From Parcubacteria group bacterium GW2011_GWF2_45_11 (lineage in GTDB: Bacteria > Patescibacteriota > Patescibacteriia > UBA1558 > UBA10009): a stretch of 33,045 nt of DNA. Made by a program: the position numbers and the translations under genes. Numbering within the stretch: position 1 is the stretch's first letter; every line of letters starts with the position of its first letter. This document shows, piece after piece, positions 23,526 through 32,700 of this stretch. Location of the stretch: positions 1-33,045 of the forward strand of contig LCKE01000006.1 in the NCBI GenBank assembly GCA_001001205.1. Direction: 5' to 3'. A model generated the notes under the pieces. The model ran no database searches and was not told the DNA's origin. It saw only the letters and a program-made list of their open reading frames with translations.

Positions 23526-23756
23526 ATGGGAACAACTAAAAACTTACTTAATAAAGAGCGCTACTGCCACTTTTGCGTTAACTCAATCAACGATATTGAT
23601 TACAAGCAATGGCAAATGCTGCAACGCTTTACTTCGTCATATGGCAAAATTGTGCCGCGCCGACGAAGCGGCGTTTGTCATAAACACCAGCGTAAATTGG
23701 CCATTGCCATAAAACAGGCCAGATTTATGGCCTTATTGCCGTTTACGGCCAAATAA
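23526..23756 (+). CDS. rpsR: Small ribosomal subunit protein bS18 (zinc-binding type)
   Basis: 76 residues. YKQWQMLQRFTSSYGKIVPR is the bS18 core, followed by the basic helix KLAIAIKQARFMALLPF. It has a Cys-rich signature, CHFC near 14-17 and CHKH near 51-54, that looks like a Zn site (the C+ form of bS18). The protein binds bS6 on the 30S platform. The gene normally after rpsR, rplI for bL9, is absent; EF-P follows instead. Loss of bL9 is reported for several Patescibacteria. Confidence 0.95.
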   Translation: MGTTKNLLNKERYCHFCVNSINDIDYKQWQMLQRFTSSYGKIVPRRRSGVCHKHQRKLAIAIKQARFMALLPFTAK

Positions 23757-23767
23757 GCTTTTAAATC

Positions 23768-23796
23768 TTAAGTGATTCTGAATTCCACCATAATAT
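23768..23796 (+). promoter_or_regulatory. Possible promoter for efp
   Basis: TTAAGT (23768-23773), a 17-base spacer and TAATAT (23791-23796) in the 123-base gap between rpsR and efp. The leader would be about 75 bases. The match to consensus is only fair and the region is AT-rich. Confidence 0.35.
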
Positions 23797-23879
23797 ATAG
23801 AGCGCCTTTTCTTAAGGATACCCATAAGCGCCAATTACCGGCGCGGGGCCTTGGCAAAGGTGCTGGATACAATAATCAC

Positions 23880-24440
23880 ATGCTATCAATCAACGATATT
23901 AAAGTCGGCTCTATCATCACGCATGATAACCAGCCCTACTTGGTCACCCAGGCCCAACACGTAAAAATGGGACGCGGCGGAGCCAACCTCAAAACCAAAC
24001 TCAAAAACCTGATCAGCGGACAAACTCTTGAGCTCACTTATTCCGGCGGAGATAAAATGGCGGAAGCCGATCTGGAAAGAGCCAAGGCTAATTTTCTCTA
24101 CGCCGAAAACAACACCTATGTTTTTATGGATAACGCCACTTACGAACAGTTTGAACTAAATGAGGAAGTCATCGGGCCACAGGCCGACTTTTTAAAAGAA
24201 GGCCTAACCGTTGATGTCTTAATCTTTCAGGGACGGCCGGTGAGCATTAAATTACCGGTAAAAGTTGACTTAATAGTCAAGCAAAGCCCTCCCGGGGTTA
24301 AAGGCGATACGGCCGGTTCCGCCACTAAAATGGTTACCTTGGAAACCGGCAGAGAAGTGAAAGCTCCCCTCTTTATCAATGAAAACGACGTCATTAAAAT
24401 CAATACCGAAACGGGAGAATACGTGGAAAGGGTAAACTAA
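23880..24440 (+). CDS. efp: Translation elongation factor P
   Basis: 186 residues from the ATG at 23880 (MLSINDIKVGSII). An in-frame ATG at 23772 gives a 36-residue extension that does not resemble EF-P and is rejected. All three EF-P domains are present, ending with the conserved C-terminal part ETGREVKAPLFINENDVIKI. EF-P rescues ribosomes stalled at polyproline. The domain I loop reads HVKMGRGGAN, so the tip residue is Arg32 rather than the Lys34 modified by EpmA in Escherichia coli. Arg32 is rhamnosylated by EarP in some proteobacteria, but no earP gene is visible here. The proline-rich protein at 3675-4787 is a likely client. Confidence 0.95.
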   Translation: MLSINDIKVGSIITHDNQPYLVTQAQHVKMGRGGANLKTKLKNLISGQTLELTYSGGDKMAEADLERAKANFLYAENNTYVFMDNATYEQFELNEEVIGPQADFLKEGLTVDVLIFQGRPVSIKLPVKVDLIVKQSPPGVKGDTAGSATKMVTLETGREVKAPLFINENDVIKINTETGEYVERVN

Positions 24441-24442
24441 TC

Positions 24443-24532
24443 AAAAAAGACTTTATCAAAGTCTGCCTCTCTCCCCAGAGTTGCTCTGGCGCGCGCTAAG
24501 GGAAGAAAATTAAAGACGATAAGGTCTTTTTT
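24443..24532. terminator. Bidirectional terminator with 15-base inverted repeat
   Basis: AAAAAAGACTTTATC (24443-24457) and GATAAGGTCTTTTTT (24518-24532) are complementary except for one G-U-type mismatch, and leave six T at the end on either strand. A smaller intrinsic terminator AAAGAC-gataag-GTCTTT plus T-run lies inside at 24512-24532. A further perfect hairpin, CCAGAG-ttg-CTCTGG (24475-24489), sits in the middle. It separates efp (plus) from the convergent gene at 24535 (minus) and can serve both. Confidence 0.75.
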
Positions 24533-24534
24533 AA

Positions 24535-25821
24535 TTATCCAAAAACAAAGTGATGATTGTCCAGTTGAATCTTGCGCCATTTAAAAACCGCGGACTGGCT
24601 ATCGCCGTAAACCATGTTCAAATATTCTTTAGAGCCGTTTTTAGCCAGCTGGTTGGCCAGATACAAAGATAAAACAGCGCTCTCTTCCGGGCTTAAAGAC
24701 AAGCGCCCGGTAAAAATTGACTGGAAGAGCAGGCTGGCCACCGGCGGCCCCAGTTTCTTGATTAATTCCGGCTCGGCAATGTTATAATGCGTCTTAATGT
24801 ATAAAAGCAAAGCCTGCGCCTGAGCGCGGTCCTGTAAAACTTCCGCTAAAAGATTCTGTTTAATCAGGCTTTCCAGATTGGCCAAAACGGCTGTTGTATC
24901 TTTTAAGGCCAAATTGCTGTTCAGATCATTAATGACCACATTAAAAGACCGGGAGCTGGCCGCCTGAGATAAATTATTATATCTCGGCAGGTCAACCAGC
25001 TGATTAAAAGTCTGATGATAATATTCTCTTAACTGCTCCAGCGAACCGCGGTCAGCGGCTTTAGCCTGATTATCAGCTGACGACTGGTATATAAATTCAT
25101 TAACGATTTTTTTCGTGCCGGCATCCAAAGGCGGCAGGGTGATCAGTTGCCCGCGTTCAAACACTTTTAACTTACCGTCTTCCACAATATCAACCGCTTC
25201 GTCAAGACCCTCCGGCGATTGTGAAGAAAACAGGCAATATTTGTATAAGCCTATAATCTGCTTTAAAAATAACTGGTCGGCATTTTTTAGCTGGCGGTAA
25301 TTATTATCCCGCAGATAATATTCTTCCTCTTTAAGCCGATCGTTAAACTCCCAGCCGACTTGGCTGATAATATCCCTAAGCCACGAACCGATTTCCTTAA
25401 CGTCGGCCTGGGGATCAATGACTTCGCGGTTAGCAAGCAACGCCTGCCTCGCTTTGATTTTAAAATCGTCACGTTCATCATAATCAATGATGCCCAGCAT
25501 ACGAGTTCTGATGCTTTGAGTTAAATTAAAAAACTCCTGATCAAATCCCCTGATGGCCGATAAATTCTTTTCCAGCATTGTCAGCGCCTCTTTAACCGTA
25601 AGCCTGGGCACCGCCAGCCATTTAACATTGAAATACAACTGGTTGAATTCTTTTTCAAAGACAGCCTTGGCTTCCGGGCTAATTTTGGGCAAACCGCTTT
25701 CTATATTTTTAACCGCCCAAAAACACTGATTAACTTCGTTATCCTTAATCGCCCGCTCCAAAACCAGCCTAAAATCTTTTTTTAGCCGGTTATCGGTTAA
25801 TAGTTGTTCTAATTCATTCAT
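24535..25821 (-). CDS. Conserved-type protein of unknown function in the VirB6-like operon
   Basis: 428 residues, no recognised domain. It is mostly helical and charged with no membrane segment or signal peptide, so probably cytoplasmic. The N-terminus MNELEQLLTDNRLKKDF is followed by a repetitive-looking helical body. The C-terminal 100 residues (LLYIKTHYNIAEPELIKKL onward) look like a separate compact helical domain ending DNHHFVFG. The start is 3 bases after the VirB6-like gene's stop, so the two are translated together and the products may interact. The function is unknown. Confidence 0.75.
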   Translation of the reverse strand: MNELEQLLTDNRLKKDFRLVLERAIKDNEVNQCFWAVKNIESGLPKISPEAKAVFEKEFNQLYFNVKWLAVPRLTVKEALTMLEKNLSAIRGFDQEFFNLTQSIRTRMLGIIDYDERDDFKIKARQALLANREVIDPQADVKEIGSWLRDIISQVGWEFNDRLKEEEYYLRDNNYRQLKNADQLFLKQIIGLYKYCLFSSQSPEGLDEAVDIVEDGKLKVFERGQLITLPPLDAGTKKIVNEFIYQSSADNQAKAADRGSLEQLREYYHQTFNQLVDLPRYNNLSQAASSRSFNVVINDLNSNLALKDTTAVLANLESLIKQNLLAEVLQDRAQAQALLLYIKTHYNIAEPELIKKLGPPVASLLFQSIFTGRLSLSPEESAVLSLYLANQLAKNGSKEYLNMVYGDSQSAVFKWRKIQLDNHHFVFG

Positions 25822-25824
25822 AGG

Positions 25825-28800
25825 TTATTTTGATCCAATTGAAACGAACCGCTCAACGATCCTTCTGATTTCGTCTTCGCTGGCATTAACGTTCTTTACG
25901 CTGGCGGCAATATCTTTTAAGCTGGTACTTGGATTATTGGGCAGGCTGTGATCCAGCTCTTCAATCCGATTGCCTAAAACTCCAAAATCCTGATAGCTAG
26001 TGCCTTGCGCCATTGCCGTTTCTTTCATATTATTATGGAGTTTTTTTAGCAGATTCCTGACAATCCAAAACTGCTGTAAATTTTGATCATTGGTAAAGTT
26101 TAAATATCCGGTTTTTTCCGGAGCGGTGGATTCCCTAAGAGCGCGGACCGTGTTCGTAATATTAATGTGGTTTTCTTGGCTGGGTGATGATTTAACGTTA
26201 GTAATAATTCTATTGGTAGACTCATTATCACGTTCTGATTCATTACCAGCATGATATCTGGTTAAGGGCTGGTCGGTGCCGCTGTAGCCGAAATTATGCT
26301 GAACCACCCGGGCGGCGGTATCCGCGACCGATTCGCCGGATGAACCCAGCCTTTGTTTAAAAGCATCAATTAGCCCCTTGGCGGCATTAACATTTTTACC
26401 ATCAACTTTTACAACGATATCACCTATGGCCTTGGTTATGCTGCCTTCACGCCTTTCGGCTTCCATTAATTTTTCCACCACGCTGCCGTTTAAGTGTTCC
26501 ATAATAATTCGCGGATTCTGCAACCAGGCCGGCACGTGCTGGCGTAAAATAGCAGCGCCCGTACCAGACATCACATATGAGCCGTCCGCCCGTTCGCCGC
26601 CATAGCCCAAGCGGTTAAGCTTGTTGGCGATAGTTCTATCAGACTGTTTGGTGATTTCCGAGGTCGCCACCTGAATATGCTCTCTTTCGGAATACCAGCG
26701 CCAGCGGCCGTTTTCCATGGTGGTCATTCTGGCGGTATTGTAATGGGACCTTGATTCATTAATATAAGAAATATCGTTAGCCAGAGACAGCATTTCCTGA
26801 TCGCCGAAGCCGGCTTTGCCTTTAAGCTCTTTTTCAAAAAAATCTCTCATGCCCGAACTGGTTGATTCATAGCCAAAATTATTCAAAAACTCATTGTCGT
26901 TATAATCATTGGCCATCTTTTTCATAATCGCCCCTATTCTGGCCTTATCTTTTCGAACCATGGCTTCGTTGAGCATGGTTAAAAGCTCGGTATCGCTTTC
27001 GGTGCCTTCCACTTTCTTCATTTCTTCGGATTGAAGTTGCCGCGTGGCCATTTGGGCGTTAAAACCGGAGGTCGGCATGGCTTTAGCGGATTTAGCCTTA
27101 AATTTCTGGACTTGCTCGTGGTATTCTTCAGCCTTTTTTTGATACTTTTCTTTTTCTATATCGGTAAAGTGCCTGGGGCTTTTTTCCTGCTCTTCTATAA
27201 TTGTTTGCTGGGACTCCAGATCGGTTTTTTCTTTGCGCAAATTGCTTAAAGTATTGCTGGAGCGCTTTTTCTTTTTTTCTTTATCTTTTTGAAGTTCGGT
27301 TTTTTCCGAGGTGGTTAAATAATACAAACCGTCATCATGAATGGAGCTTTCTTTAATATCTTTCTCAACGGTTTCTAATTCTTTTCCCAAAGCCTGCTTT
27401 TGATCGGGCGTGCCGGCAGACATAATATCCACCTTCAAACGCTCCCGTTTTTCATTAAGCTTGGTTATTTTAGCTTCCCGTTCATCCACTTCATCGCCGG
27501 TTAAAACATCGGTGTTATTGCTGGCCAAAACACCATTGACGGTCGAGAGTCTTGTAGCCACCGCCTCTTTGCGGTTTTGCAAGCGCTGATCCGATTTTTT
27601 GGCAACAGCATCTCTAATGCCCCCCACACTGCCTATTCTTTCCTGAGTTGTCTTATCTTTAACCGCTTCACGCCATTTAGATAAATCTTCTTGGTTTATT
27701 GTGATTATTTCTTTCTTCGCTTCAAGCTCTTTAAGCCTAACTTTATCTTCAGCCGTTATCTCGTTATCTTTTTTTTGTACTAGTTCAAATTTTTCATTAC
27801 CTTCATCATCAAGTTCAGCTTTACCAGTCACCGGATCTATTACCTTTTTCTTTTTATATTTAATGCTTGTTTCCTCCTCTTCTATGCTCTTTTGTTCTTC
27901 TGTCAAATTATTGCCTTGTTGCTCATAAAAACGATCCAAATCAGCCCCTTCCAAAACATCGCTATCAACGCTGGCAAAAGTTAAAACGGCCCGCAAATTT
28001 ATTTCTTCCTCATCCAATTGTCTCAATTCCTTATCTATGTTTGCCGCTTCGTCACTTTTACCTTCACCCCTAAGTTTTTCACTCTCCTGCATTTTAGTCT
28101 GCCGTTCATTATCAATTTCCGCCAAACGGTTTTTTTGATAATAATCCTGGGAGCCGCCCTGGGCTAAAGCCAGGCTGGCTTCTTCCTTTTTTTTGGCTTC
28201 TTCGGCCTCATCGGATTTTTCTTTAGCCCTTCTGGTTGCCCCCCGCCCCAAGCCTCTCATCATTCTAAGCCCGCCTTTTAAATAGCCGTAATTTTCCATG
28301 TGTTCGCTAACGCCGGTGGTCATGGCGGCCAGCCTGGAACCGACAAAACCGCCCTCTTTGATTCTTTTATCAGAGGCTTTAATGCCTTCCTTATAAGCTT
28401 TTTCTTTGCGGGCCTTGCGGCCTTCCTGGAAGTTGGCCCAGTTCCGCTTAACATTCAAATCCACGCCGCTTTTTTGCTGAAGCTTGTCAATGCCGGCGTT
28501 TATGGGTAACATAGGCGACTTAAGGGCGGTTTTGCCCAGTTTAGACAATCCGCTCATAGCCGCGCCGGCAAATTTGCCGGCAAAACCGCCGGCCTGCTGA
28601 GCGTACTGCAAGCCCATTAACAATAAAACAATGGCCACGATGTAAGTGAACAAATTTTCCGGATTGCTGGCTTTAGTCACAGCCACGGCCTGCGAAACGG
28701 CTGGGGTGGCCGCCTGACCGCCGGATAATTGGCTGGTATCCGCTGTTTCTTTGTTAACGTTAAACTCCTGAGCAACATTGCTACTGGCCGCTAAAATGGT

Positions 28801-29670
28801 CAAAGACAGCCACATAAAAAAAGCCATGGCCACGCCGACCGTTAAAATATTCCAAAATTTTGACCAAAAATCAGCAGCCTGCTTTTGCAAGCCGGGAAAA
28901 GCCTGGCCCACAAAAGCCAGAGGCGATAAAATAACCGCCACCCATAAGGAAATAATCCGCCACAATAACACCACCATGTAAACCACCATGACAAAACAGG
29001 CGACCACCACCAAAGCCAAAGCCAGAATTAAACCCATAATCAACGAGCTTTTATCCAGATCGCCGGCGGCCACGGCCTTATCATCAAACTGCAGCAAATT
29101 TCCCACGCCAAAGGAGTTGGCCAGATTGATTTCCATGGCCGCTTTAAAACCATTAACAAAAGTCATCATGATCACCTGGGTAAAATCTATAATAAAGCCT
29201 AAAATGGTTTTGGAAAAATTAACCAAAATCGCCATGATGATCAGCTTCCACAAAATGCCTTTATAATGATAGCGGGAGATATGGAGAATGGTGGAAAAAG
29301 CCACAATCAGCAAAATTATGACGAAAGCGATATTCATTAAATCGCGCATCAAAGGCCAGCCGATTTCCACCGCCTGCGCGTGAATAAAATTATTATACTG
29401 AAAAAGCTCAGCCACCATCTTCATAAAGAACAGCAAAAGATGGCCAACTAAAGTAATGAATAAAATCAGCAAATTGCCGAAAATCGTCACGATATGATCC
29501 CAGGGATTAAATCCGGTAGCCTTTAACCATTCGCTTTCGGTGGTCTGAATCTCGGCTAAGCCTTCCGGAAGGTTGACCAATAACAAACCAAATAAAACCA
29601 AGCTGATCAACAGGGCTAACTTGGCGGGCTGGCGCCCGAATTTCTTTAATTGTCCGTTAATAAAATTCAT
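25825..29670 (-). CDS. Giant VirB6/TrbL-like T4SS membrane protein with long charged C-terminal region
   Basis: 1281 residues. The first 360 residues carry about eight hydrophobic helices (near 17-38, 58-84, 110-130, 138-160, 209-236, 237-256, 272-295 and 339-358). The LWRIISLWVAVILSPLAF segment (236-253) is typical of VirB6/TrbL-type channel proteins. A Gly/Ala-rich stretch follows (QQAGGFAGKFAGAAMSGLSK). The remaining 880 or so residues are very rich in Lys and Glu with long predicted coiled-coil stretches (about 470-860), then a mixed folded domain. VirB6 proteins form the inner-membrane channel; the huge soluble tail is far beyond the usual 300-400 aa. It lies 63 bases downstream of the surface protein frame. 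Confidence 0.8.
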   Translation of the reverse strand: MNFINGQLKKFGRQPAKLALLISLVLFGLLLVNLPEGLAEIQTTESEWLKATGFNPWDHIVTIFGNLLILFITLVGHLLLFFMKMVAELFQYNNFIHAQAVEIGWPLMRDLMNIAFVIILLIVAFSTILHISRYHYKGILWKLIIMAILVNFSKTILGFIIDFTQVIMMTFVNGFKAAMEINLANSFGVGNLLQFDDKAVAAGDLDKSSLIMGLILALALVVVACFVMVVYMVVLLWRIISLWVAVILSPLAFVGQAFPGLQKQAADFWSKFWNILTVGVAMAFFMWLSLTILAASSNVAQEFNVNKETADTSQLSGGQAATPAVSQAVAVTKASNPENLFTYIVAIVLLLMGLQYAQQAGGFAGKFAGAAMSGLSKLGKTALKSPMLPINAGIDKLQQKSGVDLNVKRNWANFQEGRKARKEKAYKEGIKASDKRIKEGGFVGSRLAAMTTGVSEHMENYGYLKGGLRMMRGLGRGATRRAKEKSDEAEEAKKKEEASLALAQGGSQDYYQKNRLAEIDNERQTKMQESEKLRGEGKSDEAANIDKELRQLDEEEINLRAVLTFASVDSDVLEGADLDRFYEQQGNNLTEEQKSIEEEETSIKYKKKKVIDPVTGKAELDDEGNEKFELVQKKDNEITAEDKVRLKELEAKKEIITINQEDLSKWREAVKDKTTQERIGSVGGIRDAVAKKSDQRLQNRKEAVATRLSTVNGVLASNNTDVLTGDEVDEREAKITKLNEKRERLKVDIMSAGTPDQKQALGKELETVEKDIKESSIHDDGLYYLTTSEKTELQKDKEKKKKRSSNTLSNLRKEKTDLESQQTIIEEQEKSPRHFTDIEKEKYQKKAEEYHEQVQKFKAKSAKAMPTSGFNAQMATRQLQSEEMKKVEGTESDTELLTMLNEAMVRKDKARIGAIMKKMANDYNDNEFLNNFGYESTSSGMRDFFEKELKGKAGFGDQEMLSLANDISYINESRSHYNTARMTTMENGRWRWYSEREHIQVATSEITKQSDRTIANKLNRLGYGGERADGSYVMSGTGAAILRQHVPAWLQNPRIIMEHLNGSVVEKLMEAERREGSITKAIGDIVVKVDGKNVNAAKGLIDAFKQRLGSSGESVADTAARVVQHNFGYSGTDQPLTRYHAGNESERDNESTNRIITNVKSSPSQENHINITNTVRALRESTAPEKTGYLNFTNDQNLQQFWIVRNLLKKLHNNMKETAMAQGTSYQDFGVLGNRIEELDHSLPNNPSTSLKDIAASVKNVNASEDEIRRIVERFVSIGSK

Positions 29671-29733
29671 GACATTTCATTACGCGATGTTTGATCCTGG
29701 ATTAAGCCGGCGTTGACTAAAAAGTTTGCCGGA

Positions 29734-32700
29734 TTAAAACGCCGGATTAACGTAAATATAGCCGGTCTGGCCGGGTCCGGTGGTGAATTGAATACCGTCT
29801 TCCGGTAACACGCACACTGCGTCTTCGCCTTTCCAGCCATTGTTGTTAGTTGGCGTACTGGGGCAGAATTCCCAATGATCCTGAATAGTGATATACGGGC
29901 CGGGGTAACGGCAACTGCCGGCGGTGGATTCCACCCAATCCGCCTGCGCTTCATCCCAGCAATAAACGCAAGCATTGCCCTCGGAATTGGTCACGCAACT
30001 GTAAGTGTGGACAACCCGGTGAGGGCTTAAAGGTGACGGCCGGTCGTACATGGAAACATCCATGTTTTGAAGATTGTTCGGTCCGTCGTTCCATTTAATC
30101 TTAATGTTATCTATGGGCAGTTGATCGTCAACAACATCCGTGGTAAAGCTTAACGCCACTGATCCGCCCGGCGCCGTTAAATTAACGTTTTGGGCTTTGC
30201 CGTTAAGTAAAATATGGCCTACTTGCGGCGCTTCCCCTTCTTCCACCACGCTATTATCATCAATAGGATAAATCTGATAATCATTATCGTAGCCGCTCCA
30301 CCGCCAAACGTTCCCAATCTTGGCAAATAAATTCAAGAGCCGGTTAGAAGCGGCTAATGACGGAGTACTCTCGTGCAAACTCGGCAAATTGCAGTTTACA
30401 TAAGGAGGCGCGCTGCAGTCAGCGTTGGCATTGCATTTAACGCCGTTAGTCATCCCGCCGCTTGGTTGGTCATAACAGTATTCGCCTATGCCGATACAGA
30501 ATCCACCGATACCGCAATCACTAGAATCGGCACAGTAATCACCATCATTATCGCCGTTAAAACTATACAAACAACGGCGTTCCGGCACCGGTACGGAAGC
30601 GGGTACTGACAACGGCGAGCCGGCTAATAATGGGCTCGCTAGCGGCGGGCCGGAATAAATTTCCAAAGGCGCAGTTAATGCATCAATATTATCAATACCG
30701 ATAGCACCGTAAGGATAATAAGTCATATTTTTATTATAACCCATAACATTGCCCTGGGCTTCCTGCCAGCCATTCTGCCAGCGGGTAAACCAGGTTTTTT
30801 CCGCGCCACTCTCGCCAACGGTCTCGGCCACATAAGTACAATATTCGCGCAAATGAAAGATTAATTTTATGGCCCATGGATCTTCATTATCTCCATCTCC
30901 ATCAAGATCGTATTCATACTCAATAATCTCCTCAATATCGCCCTGAGAATTAAAATCAATTTTAACACCTAATTTTACACAGCCTGCGCAAAAGACAGGG
31001 TCGGGGTCCCAAATGTCAATCGGCTCCCCAGATTCACCAATATCAGCAAACCAAGAAAAGAAAATAGAATTCTCATCGGCATCAGAATTATCTAATTCAT
31101 AAGTAGAAAAAATAATAGGAAATTGAGGGTCTCCACCATTGGCGGTGGTCTTAACCTCCACCTTGTCTATTTCATATTGTTTTAAACCCCAAATTTCACT
31201 ATAATTCGGATAATTATAGTCAAAATGACTAAAAAAGAAATATTCATCATTAGGTGTAAAACTGTGAGTGTGATCGCTGAAGTCAAGTGTAGCATAAGTG
31301 GTCCATCGGTAGCCGCAGTAACCCGAGGCTTCTGGGTTGGTACAGCTGGAATCGTCACGGTAATTACCCTTGGCTTGCAAACAATAATACAAGGGCGCAG
31401 GGCCGTTATAACCTATAGCCTGCTGGCCTAAAACGCTTAATGATTCCCCGGCCACGCTGTCAATGGGGTACCACTGCAAGCAGGCGCCGGAATTATTGGG
31501 ATCAGACTCCAGACAGTAGCCGTACCAGCCGTGGTAAACCTTATTATCCGTATATTCGCAGGCCGGCGCGTTATCGGCCGGATACAAGCGGCACTCTTTG
31601 ATGGCGCGCTCGTCAGCGGCAATTTGCAAAGCCGGCGCCACCTTGAGATCGTCAAAATAGACTGTGCCGGCTAAATCGCCGGGCTGGTTATACCAGGAAC
31701 TGCCGACTTCCAAACCTATTCTAAAGAACTTGGCCCCAGCCGGTATCGGCTGGCCGGCCACCCCGATCACGCCAGAAAAATAAGTCCAAATTGAAGGCGC
31801 CAGCTGATTAATCACCAGCTGATTGCCAAGGCGGCTATTAGGATCATTGTTTTCATAATAGGTGATAACCGCCGTCACCCTTTGCGCCCCATTTAAGGAA
31901 CGGGCGTAAAAAGACAAAATATAATTCTGCTCCGGGTTAAGGGGATATAAATCTTGGGAAGCGGCGAGGCACCAATAACCCTGAACCGGCAATAGATCAA
32001 ATTGATCCTGGGAATAAACCTCCTCAATCTTTAAGCCTAAAGCGTAGGTGCCGCTGTGAGGATTAACGTTGCTGTGGACCAGACTGCAATTGCCGGCGGG
32101 CACATTGCCATGGCCGTCGTTATCGTTTTCATCCCAGCCTAACACCAAGGCGCCGTTAAAATCTTCAAAACCGGCGTTATAAATGGCCTTTTCTTCGCCT
32201 AATTGCAACATCTGTTCCGGCGGATAATTGCCCCTGATAATCTTGTTGTTCTCCGGCTGGCTGTTATCTTCATACCAGATCAGGCCGGCCTGGCTAAAGC
32301 CGGATAAATTTCTGATGTCTTCGGTGCCGGTGGGATTATAATTGCCGTCATGAACGGCGTAAGTCTGCTCGGCCGGATTAATGGAATTAACAATACTCAA
32401 ACACTCGGAAGTATTGGCCGGGTTAAGCTGGCGGCAACGGCCCAGGCTTAAACAAACGTTGGAAGTCTTATTATCGGCATCGGTAATTTCCACCGAAGAA
32501 GTGCAGAACAGGCTTTCGGCGCATTCGCGGTCTTTTCTGACCTTAATGCCGGACTGGGTGTTGGAGTCGCAATCGGCCGAGTCGGCGCCGTCATTATAAA
32601 ACTCCGGAGTACACACGTCTGGGCTGGCCGGTGACTGGCCGTCGGCCGTTATATCGGCGCTAAAATTAAGATCCGGATTGCTGGTATCGTTAAACAGCAG

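Noticed and set aside
23772-23879. Upstream start for EF-P
   Set aside because: The added 36 residues are not EF-P-like and would include a likely promoter -10.
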